This document shows, one piece after another, positions 9,780 to 20,170 of a stretch of 64,000 nucleotides of DNA. The notes under the pieces are model-generated. The model did not search any database and was not told where the DNA came from. It saw only the letters and a list, made by a program, of their open reading frames with translations. The stretch comes from Scoparia ambigualis (taxonomy: Eukaryota > Arthropoda > Insecta > Lepidoptera > Crambidae). Position numbers and translations under genes: made by a program. The stretch's first letter is position 1. Each line of letters starts with the position of its first letter. The DNA lies in contig OY992501.1 of assembly GCA_963921215.1 (NCBI GenBank), positions 13,918,227 through 13,982,226 on the forward strand, in the 5' to 3' direction.

Positions 9780-10690
9780 TTTTTTTTTTTTTATTTCATT
9801 TTTATTTCATTTCATTTTTATGATAATTATATGATAATGTTATGAGAGTACCTTAGTGAAGCAAAGGATGTGTGTCATAAGTCATGACCGTAGTAAATGG
9901 AAATCTGTGGTCTTTGCCTCTTTGCATCTTTCCTTCTGGGAAGCGGGCGCGATGTATGTACTTGTATATACTTATATATTTTCAAAATGACTCCCCTCCC
10001 AAGAACACTATTTGTGACGTAACTAAAATAGTTAGACATATGCTATCGCGGCACTTTTTGTAGATAATGGTGTGTTCTGCAAAGCCATAGTACCTACATT
10101 ATTTTATTCTATCTCCAATAGTTCTTAGCTTAAGTTTTAGTAAGGATCCCTAATTTTCACCGATCATCTGTCTGTTTACATATTTTTTTTATTAAATTAG
10201 TTGTTACGAACAACAACAGCTTACAACAATTAATTTATTTTACAAAACTTTTTACTTCTGATGAAAATGAAAATTATCCACGTAAAGTAAAAACAAACAA
10301 TTTATAGACCAGTAAGCATATTAAAATATTACAACCAAACTAATACAAGTGCATGTCATATTAAAAAAGAATGTAAGTATCTTATTAGCTATTCTTCTGT
10401 TCTTTACCAATTTCTGTGGTCCCGAAACCGGATCCAGACATCGCCTGTCCCTATTAGTTATTTCATTCAGCCTTTTAGTCTTTAGTCATTCGTCGCAGTA
10501 ATCCTGACAAACAGTAATCCTTTCATATGCATTCGGCCCAGTTTCGTTTGCATTTACACCGGTTTCCATGCCTTCCGAAATTTCGTTTATACAAAATAGG
10601 TTTGGCATTTAGATTAGTAATTTTTAGAAAATAGCATTGAGGTATCCCTTTCCATAGTCCGAATATCTGATTCAAATTTAATAATTTAAT
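9780..10690. other. AT-rich DNA, nothing recognised
   Basis: Poly-T and ATTTTATTTCATTTC low-complexity tracts occur at the left edge. No gene or element end is identified in the rest. Confidence 0.4.
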
Positions 10691-10693
10691 GCA

Positions 10694-11020
10694 ACCGCCT
10701 CTGTGGTCTAGTGTCTAAACCACCGGTTTCAGACCCAGAAGTCACGGGTTCGATTCCCCAGCGGGGGGTATATCTTTGTGTGCTCGGTTTGGATGGTGGT
10801 AGAGCTGTTAAGTCCACCTGGCTAGCTACCACCATCATCCTTAATAACGATGTTTAAGTATAGCATTGTTGTGTTCCGACAGTTTGAGATAAGATAACCA
10901 GATCCTAAGTGGTTGAGGATTCCGGGTGAAGCGCGCTTCCACCTTCGGTCTAATCATCACTTACCATCAGGTGAGATGAAGGTCAAGCGCTCACCGACAA
11001 TAAAGTTTATTTTGACATAT
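10694..11020 (+). mobile_element. tRNA-derived SINE, near full length
   Basis: The head has an A-box-like TGGTCTAGTGTCTAAACC and a B-box GGGTTCGATTCCC at tRNA spacing. A unique body includes GGATGGTGGTAGAGCTGTTA and GATTCCGGGTGAAGCGCG. The tail reads CACTTACCATCAGGTGAGAT and CGACAATAAAGTTTATTTTG. The tail's ACCATCAGGTG resembles ACATCAGGTGGAG in the 3' UTR of the LINE at 24780-28211. This fits a SINE that borrows a LINE 3' end for retrotransposition, which is an inference. No clear target duplication was seen. Confidence 0.8.
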
Positions 11021-11505
11021 ACGGCTAGCGAGTATGTCTAACCTACCTACCTATAATAGATTATATTACACTGCTATAAGTTTTTTTAACAGAATACCTT
11101 TATACAGTTACCTAACGGATGCATTATTAAGCATCATGTCATGTAGCGTAATGCATATGACTTGGCTTTAGCATATAGTACACACTCGCGTAATATGACC
11201 ATTGCTAAATTATCATACTAACTCACAGAAATGTATTATAAATTAATATTTATTGTATCTCTTACTAGTATACTCGTAATAGGTAGATACCTCGAATATA
11301 AACGTTCATGTCTCAGCGTTGTAAATGGAAAACTAATAGGTAACTCAATTAATTCTCAATTTTGTTATTTAATAACGATATTTAATTTCATAGGTTTTTA
11401 GTTTTTATTTTGTTTTTTTTCTTTCTGTTTTTTAATTAATGCCATAAATATAAAAAGCTATTAATTTCATTTGTAAAAAAAATAAAAAAAATAAAAAAAA
11501 AATTA
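11021..11505. other. AT-rich DNA, nothing recognised
   Basis: A-rich and T-rich homopolymer stretches; no gene or element boundary seen. Confidence 0.4.
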
Positions 11506-11590
11506 ATAATAACGAAATGTTGAAAAAATGTCTACCTCAGGCATTGAGGTAAATAAATTATAACTCAATAACCTCAGGAGGGAAAGACGG
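11506..11590 (-). repeat. Relic related to the 13.4-kb tRNA palindrome
   Basis: AATAACGAAATGTTGAAAAA leading into TGTCTACCTCAGG matches in inverse the right arm of the element at 13322-13480 (CCTGAGGTAGACATTTTT...AACGTTTCGTTA). The tRNA-like centre is missing and replaced by CATTGAGGTAAATAAATT. Confidence 0.55.
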
Positions 11591-11829
11591 AAGGTAGGCA
11601 ACTACCTTTGAGTTTATTTGAGCGTTTTTTAAAGCAAATAATCAAATAGTTATGTAATTTCAACTAAAGGTATCCAAAGAAGAGTCTGGCGGCACTGCCC
11701 ATTTAAATGGGTAAAATTACTAAAACGTACTTTTTCCCGCGAATGATTAACACGTGCGAAGACGCAGAGAAAAGCTAAGTAGACGTAGAATCCCGCAACT
11801 GAGCCATCCTACTATTCGTTTTTAGTAAC

Positions 11830-12010
11830 CCTGATTATTTTTTATTTTTTTTTATTTATTTATTTAGATGTACAATACAAATTACAATCAAGTAAATGTT
11901 ACATTAAAAACAATTAATAAATCTGGATTGCAATTCAAAACAATGTACATTCAGAAAAATATAATATTTAAACAATGATCACTGAGCATTAAAATAAAAG
12001 AACAAACTTA
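11830..12010 (-). mobile_element. Possible LINE 3' tail, minus strand
   Basis: A TTTATTTATTTATTTAGATG start followed by TACAATACAAATTACAATC resembles the A-rich end of LINE tails read backwards, as at 13505-13585 and 42955-43075. No coding part is attached. Confidence 0.35.
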
Positions 12011-12019
12011 CAATTATCC

Positions 12020-13300
12020 ATAACCACAACGCACCCGCAGGTTTATACTGTACACGAACTAACACAATTCCAAAAGCAGAAGGCAAAGGTAAAAAACTAT
12101 GTTAGGTTAATAGCGGCACCATTCAGAGACAGCAAAGTCGCTGTGTCCGGAACGATCGCCGCAGGATGGAGGATATCTTTCACAGATCTAGTATAAACTC
12201 TTAAATCAGGGTTAAAAATATCTGATTCTAAATTGTTTACAGCCAAATCGTTATATTGCCGACACATCCTCACTATAGGATTATTGATATATTATATTGA
12301 TATTATAATTGTATTTCATACAAAATTAAAAACGATTCAACTAAACGTATGGAACTGCTGGTGTTATCTTATCTTAGTGGGGTTTTCAGAGGTCTTTTTC
12401 TTTAGGTACAAAACGCGGCCTTACATTTAAAACTTTGGAAATTAATACTAGGAATGTACCAAAAGATCCCGATTTTCGCCGAGCAGTCAAAATATTTCAT
12501 ATTCGTACGAAGTTCAGAAATTCTTTCTACGCACTGAGTTATAGCCGCTGAGGTTTTAAGTTTCGCAACTTCTTCACTTCAGTAGGAATTAATGCTTCCA
12601 AAACTTATATGGAGTGCCAAACGAAATAGTTAATAAGAATTTTGTCAGTCTACGTGGTATCTTAAAATTTAGAACGAAGGAATATTCAGGGGATCCCGCC
12701 GCACGCCGTCTCAGCGAAGTAGTACTTAACTTTTAAAACAAAGCTGACAATAAAGCCTTTGTGCCTTACAAATAAAGAGAGAATAAGGTCAGAAAAGAAA
12801 TTTTGTGTTTTGTCTCTTTTACTCTACTTAGAAATTACGTTTACAAGACAGAAACAAAACACGGAATAACTATTCGTAGCTATTTGACGGAAGCGCACTT
12901 TACCTATTACTGTCAATCGCTGCGAATAGGATATTATATAAATGATAGCTATTGTATACATGTATCGAGTTTAACGATCAATAACTTTTTCTCTTTTATT
13001 TCGATACAAAATAAAAATGTCGCAGTGAAATTTAAGTAAAAAACAAACACAAAAGAAAAGGCAAATTTACAAAAATGTCGTGGCCGGGTTTTGCCCTTTA
13101 CGATGTACCAATTAATTATTACTTTAATGTACAGTTATTATTCATATGCAAATACCTATTACTCATAAAATTAACTAACCTAATAATATATTAAATCGTT
13201 AGAATTACCATTTGCTAGAACAGGCGAAAAAATTAACCAAAAAAAAATTATAATTGTAGGTAGGTATTCGTAATATTATTATTATGTGATTATTTGCGTT
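12020..13300. other. No recognisable gene or element
   Basis: Open frames of 65 and 78 codons (12233-12430 and 12803-13039, plus strand) begin with ATG but have no recognised domain, and an AT-rich codon pattern like the surrounding DNA. I treat them as chance. Confidence 0.4.
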
Positions 13301-13321
13301 ACAAAAACGCTACAAAAAAAC

Positions 13322-13480
13322 TCAAACATAACGAAACGTAGAAAAAAAAGTTTACCTCAGGCGGGAATTGAACGCGCGTCCTCCGCAATCCGGGTGGCTG
13401 CGTTGGTAAGACCTGACGCGGGTTCGATTCCTGCCTGAGGTAGACATTTTTCTTTTCAACGTTTCGTTAACTAATAATTA
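13322..13480. mobile_element. Palindromic element carrying a tRNA-like sequence
   Basis: The outer arms pair AACGAAACGT...CCTCAGGCGGGAA with TCCTGCCTGAGGTAGAC...ACGTTTCGTT. The inner left arm on the minus strand is the 3' part of the tRNA-like sequence seen at 9665-9740 (CACCCGGATTGCGGAGG and TTCAATTCCCGCCTGAGG). The right arm carries a second B-box 3' half, GCGGGTTCGATTCCTGCCTG. The element therefore holds two inverted tRNA 3' halves around one internal segment. Confidence 0.75.
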
Positions 13481-13504
13481 ATTGGGCTTATGTTCATCGT
13501 TGTG

Positions 13505-13585
13505 TATAGATAGATAATACTTTTATTGTAACATAATCACACAAACATGTACAATACATTTACATAAAAAAAAACAATGTTACAA
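13505..13585 (-). mobile_element. LINE 3' tail fragment
   Basis: TAATACTTTTATTGTAACAT and CAAACATGTACAATACATTT resemble reversed A-rich LINE 3' ends. The piece ends directly at the MITE starting near 13588. Confidence 0.4.
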
Positions 13586-13587
13586 TT

Positions 13588-13950
13588 TATATAAGGCAAC
13601 TGCTAGAAACCGCAAGAAAACTTCAAGAGCTGGTCAATGACAAAAATGAGGTCTCATTGCAGACTAACGTAGGTACTTAACGCACAGCTGACGCGGACGG
13701 GTCAACGGCCGCTGCCCGCGCGTTGTAAATAATCTTTATTTTTGATTACTTTTCATTTTATATTTATAACGTTATTGCTTTAAAATAAATTAGATACTCA
13801 AAGTCTATCTAATTAAAATTCACAAAATGAATTATTTTATTAAAAATGAAAAAAACACGAATTTATTTTTTGTAGTTTTTGTCATGTTTAAGACACTTGA
13901 CCTGACCAGCCCTTCAAGTATCTTACGGTTTCTAGCAGTCGCCTTATATA
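13588..13950. mobile_element. MITE family M1, copy 2
   Basis: Both ends read TATATAAGGC(A/G)ACTGCTAGAA inward. The left continues GAAACCGCAAG, CTTCAAGAGCTGGTCA and the right is the inverse. The core is reversed relative to copy 1 (8333-8714) and shares the CCGCTGCCCGCGCGTTGTAA patch and TTAGATACTCAAAG. The arms differ slightly between ends and copies, so this is an old family. Confidence 0.85.
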
Positions 13951-14030
13951 TTTATATGTATAGTTATGATGTAAACGTCGAAAACTCACGTGACGTATAA
14001 TTAACTTTTTTAAGTTATTACGTATCATCA

Positions 14031-14205
14031 TTATCAGCCAATTATCGTCCCACTGTTTTGCACCGGTCTTCCCAAATGAAAAACAGTACAAGGGGAGATT
14101 GGGCCACCACCCACTACGCTGGCCCAATGCGGGCGTTGGTTTTTTCTAACGTCTGCCGTTTTGCGACAACAATCGGGACCAACGGCTTTACGGCCTTCTG
14201 AAATA
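14031..14205 (-). mobile_element. RTE-type 3' tail, minus strand
   Basis: CATTATCAGCCAATTATCGT, CCCACTGTTTTGC, GGGGAGATTGGGCC, CCCAATGCGGGCGTTGG and GGGACCAACGGCTTTACGGC follow the 31264-31523 repeat in reverse order and complement. The 5' third is missing. Confidence 0.65.
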
Positions 14206-14499
14206 CGGATCCATGGTACGGCAACTTATTATGCCTACTTAGTTCATACTAATACACAGCTTTATCAATACAGTAGTGCGTTATGAAAGTATGCGTACTG
14301 TTATAGAACGAATGCCTGCGTACTGCTATACAAATGAGAATCCACTAAGTGAGCTGGATCGATCATTTGCGTAACTTGTGACAAGCTTTAGCTGCCTGGG
14401 ACCTCGTCTTGCGGATAGGGTTGCCAACGCTTATCTGGTTATATTATGTAATTTATTTGAAGTAGGACAAAATAACACTCTTAAAACGTATACGAAATA

Positions 14500-14815
14500 A
14501 GTTTTTTTTATACTAAGCCCGGCAAATGACCCCACTCCACCTGATGTTAAGTGGAAATGAAGTCCAGGCGCGAGGACAACTGGTGCAGCGTAAGAGACGT
14601 AGCATCAGTCACCCTCACTCTGCCGGCCCACAAAGTGCTTCTTCACGCCTCGTTTGAAGGACCGTATGTCATAGGTAGGAGGGAATACGTGTGCTGGTAG
14701 ACTATTCCATCTTTTGGAAGTGCGGCAAAGAAACGAGTCACCAAATTTCTTTGTGCGTGATGGAATATTAGTTGTAAAAAATATGGTTAAAGTCAATGAT
14801 GTTACAATAAAAAAA
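14500..14815 (-). pseudogene. 5'-truncated LINE, C-terminus and 3' UTR
   Basis: The minus strand encodes 63 codons (14796-14605) with TKKFGDSFLCRTSKRWNSLP and SFKRGVKKHFVGRQS. This is nearly identical to the C-terminal tail of the LINE at 24780-28211. The 3' UTR follows (ACATCAGGTGGAGTGGGGTC and GCCGGGCTTAGTATAAAA read on the minus strand). It is a typical 5'-truncated insertion of the same family. Confidence 0.85.
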
Positions 14816-14942
14816 GGTTAAAGTTACATGCAAATGTTCTTTACGTTAGGCCAGCTAGACTACGTTGGTTTAGCACTTCCAAACTTTTTAATATTAAACG
14901 CTCGTTGTACGCAAAATTACGATCATGTTGTCATGATTAACA

Positions 14943-15205
14943 ACCATACATACATTTAATCACGGCTAATATTATCCCCAAAGGGTTAGTCAGAGACTAG
15001 GCAATGAAGACAGCAAAGGCAGTCCTCTACCATAGTCCACTTTTCACCAAATAGCGACTAACTGGTGGTAAGGCCATCGCCGTTCTATGCTGTTGGATGT
15101 ATGTGCAGTGTTTAGTCCGTTAGTCACCTTTTACGACACCCAAGGGAAGAGAGGGGTGGTATTTATACTGTCGTATTCTTTAACCGTTACGCGACTCGGT
15201 TATTT
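14943..15205 (-). mobile_element. Family A repeat, minus strand
   Basis: Read 3'-to-5': TATTATCCCCAAAGGGTTAG, GACTAGGCAATGA, CTTTTCACCAAATAGCGACT, TTTAGTCCGTTAGTCACC and ACCGTTACGCGACTCGGTTA. The segment between the two last blocks carries a small extra piece relative to other copies. Confidence 0.8.
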
Positions 15206-15639
15206 TTGACCTAAATTAAATACTAAATATTACTTTTTATACACACAAATAGCCGCCGAACCGATAACCGCTGGGGTAGACGTGTAGTAATGGAAATTAA
15301 TGCTAATATTTATTAATTTCATTAGTATCCTATTTGCTAATATGAATTTTGATTCGTTAGCCGCCGCGCGCCCATCGTGAATCATCGGGTCGAGTGAGAT
15401 GAATTCATTTCATTTGCATTCGCATCAAAATAGCAATAGCTGCTAAGCTGCTTATAGCGCCGCGGGAATGAATCAGTGCGGTGCGATATGTGTTCATGAC
15501 GTTCATGTTAGCAATGAATATTATTGCTTATATTATTCCAAAACTACGCGATATGGCAAACGTAGGTTCGAAGGCGTAAACGTAGGCTCCGGCTAGGTGG
15601 AGCGACAATATTCGTAGGGTGTTTTTTTATTATTATTGT

Positions 15640-15935
15640 GGCACGCCATAATGGCCTCACTCGCCTGATTAAAAGCAGCCAGTGAAGCCCAAGAAGTGAA
15701 AGCGTTCATCACAGCGCTGCCACGCTATGCCGAACGCTCACACTATGGCGGCCTGCATAAATGCTTTTTCACGCCCCGCTTAAATAACCCGGGAGAGAAA
15801 GAGGAGGGAAACACGTGTGCGGGAAGCGCATTCCACATACGGGCAGTTCGGCAAAAGAACGATTGTCCAAACTTTTTGGTACGTGTATTGATGGTCAGCA
15901 CGGTATGAGGGTGGCTTCTAAGACCTGCACGCCGC
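15640..15935 (-). pseudogene. 5'-truncated LINE fragment, a sister of the 24.8-kb family
   Basis: The minus strand encodes TKKFGQSFFCRTARMWNALP, then PAHVFPSSF and LFKRGVKKHLCRPP. It is clearly homologous to, but diverged from, the C-terminus of the 24780-28211 LINE. A 3' UTR without a clear A-tail follows towards 15640. Confidence 0.75.
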
Positions 15936-15954
15936 TGGCTGGCCGCAATTAGAC

Positions 15955-16450
15955 AATAAGAGCCGAAGATCGAGCTCAGTGGCATGAGTTGGGAGTAGGG
16001 TTACCAGATGACAGGAATTTTCCTGACATATCCGGAATTTCAGCTGTCTGTCAGGGAATCAGGGAAAATTGGAAATTGTCAGGAATTTAAAAAAGGATAA
16101 AAATATAAGAAATAAAACAATTATAATACAAAGAAATAAAATCTAATAATTAACAATCAATTAATTGCTTATTTATTATTTAATATTCCTAGACCATGAC
16201 GGAGTTATTTTCTCTTACTTTTTTTGCTATTTGTGGCTGGAAGACCTAAATAAGAGAATGAGAGAATGCACAAAAAATAAATAACAAGTCGTCGCGCCTT
16301 GCCGCGCCCCGCCGCATAAATAAGATAATTATGTACTTTTGCTGCCGAAATGTCAGGAAATGAAACCTTATTTTCGGATCTGGTAACCCTAGTTGGGAGA
16401 GGCATATGTCCAGCAGTGAACTAACACTGGCTGATTACGATAATGATAAT
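15955..16450 (+). mobile_element. RTE-type tail split by a hAT MITE
   Basis: The left part reads CTCAGTGGCATGAGTTGGGA. After the MITE the right part continues GTTGGGAGAGGCATATGTCC, AGCAGTGAACTAAC, ending in GATAATGATAAT. Removing the MITE and one GTTGGGAG copy restores the continuous repeat. Confidence 0.75.
15996..16391. mobile_element. hAT-type MITE with perfect 8-bp target duplication
   Basis: The ends are perfect 14-bp inverted repeats, TAGGGTTACCAGAT and its inverse. The 8-bp target duplication GTTGGGAG lies at 15988-15995 and 16392-16399. The 8-bp length and (T/C)AGGG start are standard for the hAT superfamily. The 396-bp interior includes GAATTTTCCTGACA near the left end and a GTCAGGAAATG echo near the right. 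It is non-autonomous. A related element with its own 8-bp duplication is at 54071-54357. Confidence 0.92.
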
Positions 16451-16494
16451 AGTGATACACACAAATCTGCATAACTTACTATTGATTAATCATG

Positions 16495-16757
16495 CACTCA
16501 CGCACAAAGAAATTTGGTGACTCTTTTCTTCGTCGCACTTCCAAAAGATGGAATAGTCTACCAGCACACGTATTCCCTCCTACCTACGACATAGGGTTCA
16601 TCAAACGAGGCGTGAAGAGGCACTTTGTGGGCCGGCAGAGTGAGGGTGACTGATGCTACGTCTCTTACGCTGCACCAGTTGTCCTCCCGCCTGGACTTCA
16701 CTTCCACTTAACATCAGGTGGAGTGGGGTCATTTTGCCGGGCTTAGTATAAAAATAA
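16495..16757 (+). pseudogene. 5'-truncated copy of the 24.8-kb LINE
   Basis: The reading frame includes TKKFGDSFLRRTSKRWNSLP, with one Cys replaced by Arg relative to other copies. It then gives FIKRGVKRHFVGRQS and a stop. The 3' UTR follows to CCGGGCTTAGTATAAAAATA. It starts within the same C-terminal region as the copy at 14500-14815. Confidence 0.85.
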
Positions 16758-16814
16758 ACAGAATATGAACCTCCTACTGCTGTGCACAGGCATTCAGCGA
16801 GATATTTTAATTTA

Positions 16815-16868
16815 GTCACCTATCCCGTGACCGGACATTGCGAGATTTGCTTAACTTGTAAGATTGCA
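16815..16868 (-). mobile_element. Small fragment of the 5' part of the RTE-type tail
   Basis: TCACCTATCCCGTGACCGGA and CATTGCGAGATTTGCTTAAC are the complement of the block GCAACTTTCGCAATG...CTGGATGGGTGACC near the left end of the repeat at 31264-31523. Confidence 0.45.
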
Positions 16869-17445
16869 AACGGTACGCGTCTATCGAGTTCAAATCGGTA
16901 ATAAAAGAACATTTAACTACTTCACCAGTCGTATATTATAATAAATGAAGCCTGTAATGTCTAATTAGTAATTACACTAATTTTATTGAACGGTTTATGT
17001 GGAAAAACAAATAATTCACTTATTAATAATTGTTGATTACAGTTATTAGTTATTACCAGTTAATATACGACGGGCCTCGTAAAAGATTTATTACACATAT
17101 TAAAATCAATTATTAACACGTTTTTGACACGACTTGTGTATGTATTTGCTTAATTATATTTAGATCTGAATCACCAATCCGTATATATAATAACTACATT
17201 TTCGCTTCCAATCAAATATGTGTAGAAAGACCAATACAAAAAGGAATGCAAACAAAAGGGTTCTACTTTAACAATTGAATAAATTAAATTAAATGAAAAA
17301 TAAGCAATATTTTTTATTTAACACCATAAAAAAATTTTAGGAACAATAAATTTTCCTCGTGGATTAAATCACCATAATCATTATTCTCATAATTTCAGGC
17401 ATCATTTAACACTATTCACATCAACACGGTTAACCACAGCTGAAC

Positions 17446-17587
17446 TTAATGGGTGAATAGGCAACTTGTTGGCCGGCAGGATGAGGCCGTCTGAAGCTGC
17501 GTCCTTTCGCTGCACCAGTTGTTTCCGCGCTTAGACTCCAATTCCATGGTGGCGTGGAGTCATTTGTCAGACTGATTATAAAAAATG
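17446..17587 (+). pseudogene. Diverged LINE 3' UTR fragment
   Basis: GTTGGCCGGCAGGATGAGGC, CTGCACCAGTTGTTTCCGCG, TGGCGTGGAGTCATTTG and a final ATAAAAAATG follow the 3' UTR of the 24780-28211 LINE with many changes. It is the oldest-looking copy here. Confidence 0.65.
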
Positions 17588-17589
17588 TT

Positions 17590-19500
17590 TGACAATGTAC
17601 TGATCAACAGCTGGTGATTATAAAATGGTTCTTAGAAACTAGGTACTGTTTTGTAGTTGTAATTCATGCAGCCACTGTGAAAACAATTTTGTTTGGATTG
17701 AAACACTCGATTTAAATTATAATAATTATTTTTTACAACCCTGACAACGACAACCCTGTCTCTTCTACATTATCCCGCTGCATGTTTAGTTCCATTTCAT
17801 TTCTACTAATATTATTTTAATTATTATATATACTTACAAATTTAAATTTACTCTCGCATTTAGTTTTTATAGCCATCATTTAATTTAAGTTCCACAGCCC
17901 TAGCCGAGGCTCGTTTGGGATGCGTGCGCCATCTTCCGCAATACAATTAAGTTTAGACTCTCGTGCGATTTCCATTGAATTCGCATTTGAAACCTGCGAA
18001 AATACTACCGTATAACTAACGCAAGCATGAACCTGCAAGTCACTGCTACATTGACACATAACAAACTCTGTGAAGCAAGAATGTGTGGGCTTAGCAAATA
18101 TGAAGTGCGTTTTGGTGTTTAAAGAAATTGTTAATACTCACACTATTAAAGAGTTATTTAGAAAAAGTTGAAAAAGAAACATTTCTGAATTTATTGAATT
18201 TCTTTCGCAACATTTGCTTTAAAATATGATTAACTAACTGTCATGTAAAGCTTTAAAAACAGAAAGCAGTCGGAATTAATCGGAACGCGAGTTTTCTTTT
18301 GTTTTTCTTTCGAATTCAGAAAATACCATTCTTCTTATTTGATATCTGAACAAGCTATGAAGTCATTTTTATTGTTAAAATTAAAATTACGTGCGATGTT
18401 TATATTTAGATATAATTCGTTAGCAAACTGGGTGATTATCAGATTTCGTGCATACAAGCAAAATTTGATAATTTTTTTAATTACAAAAATGTATTGATTG
18501 TTCGTTTCTGATTTGTCCAATTTATAAACAATTGCATTCACAAATTGAAAAGCTACGACCTTTTAAAATTTCATTTGGAAACGGTAATGATTAATAGTCG
18601 GATGGTAATGATAACTGTGCATACTGTAGTGATAACCGTATATTGGTAATGATAACAAGCCATCCTTATGGCTTTATAATGTGAGGTGATTGAAACGGTA
18701 ACGGATCGCTTTAAAATAAAATACGTAGTAGATGATTCAAAGTTTAATCAAAATAAAATAGACAGGAAACAAACATTAATAATTGAAAAAATAGTAACAA
18801 TCGTTATTACAAAAATATTTGTTTAATTAAAATAAAATAAGCTATTGCTGTGCAGTCCTTAAATTATCAATTTAAAAAGGAAGGAAAGGTTAAGATATTT
18901 GTAACTTAAAAAAAAAAAAATGGTGTACAAGATTTGACGCCACGGCAACAAAGACAACAAAAAATTGGTTGCCTGTAAAGTCGGTATACGGGCGAAAGTT
19001 TTACGTGACAACGACTTTGAGTGGTAAAATAATTTTAATGTGAATATTCATTCGTATAGTAGGAAGAAGGATGAAATAATAGTAACAATTTAAAACATTT
19101 ATTTATACAAAGAATTATATGGAAGGGACGCGTGCCTTTCACTTTTTATGTCTGTCTCTCTCGCTCTTAGGCGGGCTAACCATGCCCGAGTGGAAGGGAC
19201 GCGTGCCTCTCACTCGCTCTCATTGTGAGCGCATAACGTGAGCGGAGCGTAACGCAGTTTCTTGAAGTGTCACCCGGAAAACCAATTTATAAGACGTTGT
19301 CACGTCAAAAAGAAAGTGGCGAGAAAATCGCCTTTTATTTTATTTTGTTCTTTATGCTTCAAATATTTTTTTTACCTTTCCTTACTTTTTGAACTGCATC
19401 AAGTTTGGTTCTTCGTTTTCGTTGTTATTTGTTACTGTACAACTTTTGATTAGTTTGAGATTGAGTATTTGTTGTAGAAGTATTTTTATTTAAAGTAATT
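17590..19500. other. AT-rich DNA without recognisable genes
   Basis: An imperfect small repeat of GGTAATGATAAC lies at 18582-18660. A 25-bp direct repeat GGAAGGGACGCGTGCCT(T/C)TC occurs at about 19121 and 19192. Nothing else is recognised. Confidence 0.45.
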
Positions 19501-19504
19501 TGTA

Positions 19505-19555
19505 TATATCAAAGGCGACCTAACCGACTATAGACTGCACATACATCAAAATCAA
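19505..19555 (+). mobile_element. Fragment of family A repeat
   Basis: AAAGGCGACCTAACCGACTA followed by TAGACTGCACATACATC matches a 45-bp internal stretch of the family. Both ends are lost. Confidence 0.55.
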
Positions 19556-19557
19556 TC

Positions 19558-19850
19558 GAAATAAAAATTTCTTTATTCAGTAAACTTAAAAAAAGCATTT
19601 TGAATCGTCAAAAGGTTAATGGGTGGATGGGCACCCGCCCACCCACTCCACCCATTCAGGAAGTCTTTTAGCTGTGGAACAGAACGGGCGCCAGAAACTC
19701 TACAGATTTACAATAATATAGAAGTAACGACATTTACAAAACAATAAGTCGTTACCAAATCATACAATATACAAATAAACAAATTGTGAGCGTCAATACA
19801 AATTGGAAAATGCCCTCCCTATCATAGAAGGACATTTTCCATTACAACAA
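19558..19850 (-). mobile_element. LINE 3' UTR fragment, minus strand
   Basis: TTTCTTTATTCAGTAAACTT and AAGCATTTTGAATCGTC resemble the reversed LINE end at 2870-2915. Two short hairpins follow: GGATGGGCACCC with a nearby complement, and GGAAAATG pairing with CATTTTCC. Confidence 0.5.
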
Positions 19851-19989
19851 AAAAACTTTTAATACGATTACAAGACAACACAACACATACAAAAGAAAAT
19901 TCAATAAAAAACAGATATTGCTCGATTTAAAATAAAACGAACAACGTCTTACAGTAAGTATCTTTGAAACAAAAAGAAAGAATATTAAA

Positions 19990-20138
19990 TGTTAGGTACA
20001 TCAATCACTAGATAGATTGTGCGAAGTGGTACATCCCTACAGAGCCGCCATATTTTATTACTCGTTTCTGAGCGGCCGATAATGATGTGGACCTGAAGAC
20101 AATAGTATCATTGAGAAGACCTAAACCCCAACATAACA
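19990..20138 (+). repeat. 5' LTR, 149 bp
   Basis: It starts TGTTAGGTACATCA and ends CAACATAACA. Compared with the 3' LTR it lacks about 40 bp between AGCGGC and ATGATGTGGACC. That segment includes AACAAATAAATG, which may hold the polyadenylation signal, so this LTR is probably less functional than the 3' one. Confidence 0.9.
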
Positions 20139-20156
20139 TGGTGTCAGAAGTAAAAG
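20139..20156 (+). other. Primer-binding site
   Basis: TGGTGTCAGAAGTAAAAG directly follows the 5' LTR. TGG complements the tRNA CCA end, and TGTCAGAAGT fits the 3' end of an insect tRNA-Leu from memory. The match weakens after AGT. Confidence 0.75.
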
Positions 20157-20170
20157 TACGTAAGTAAAAT

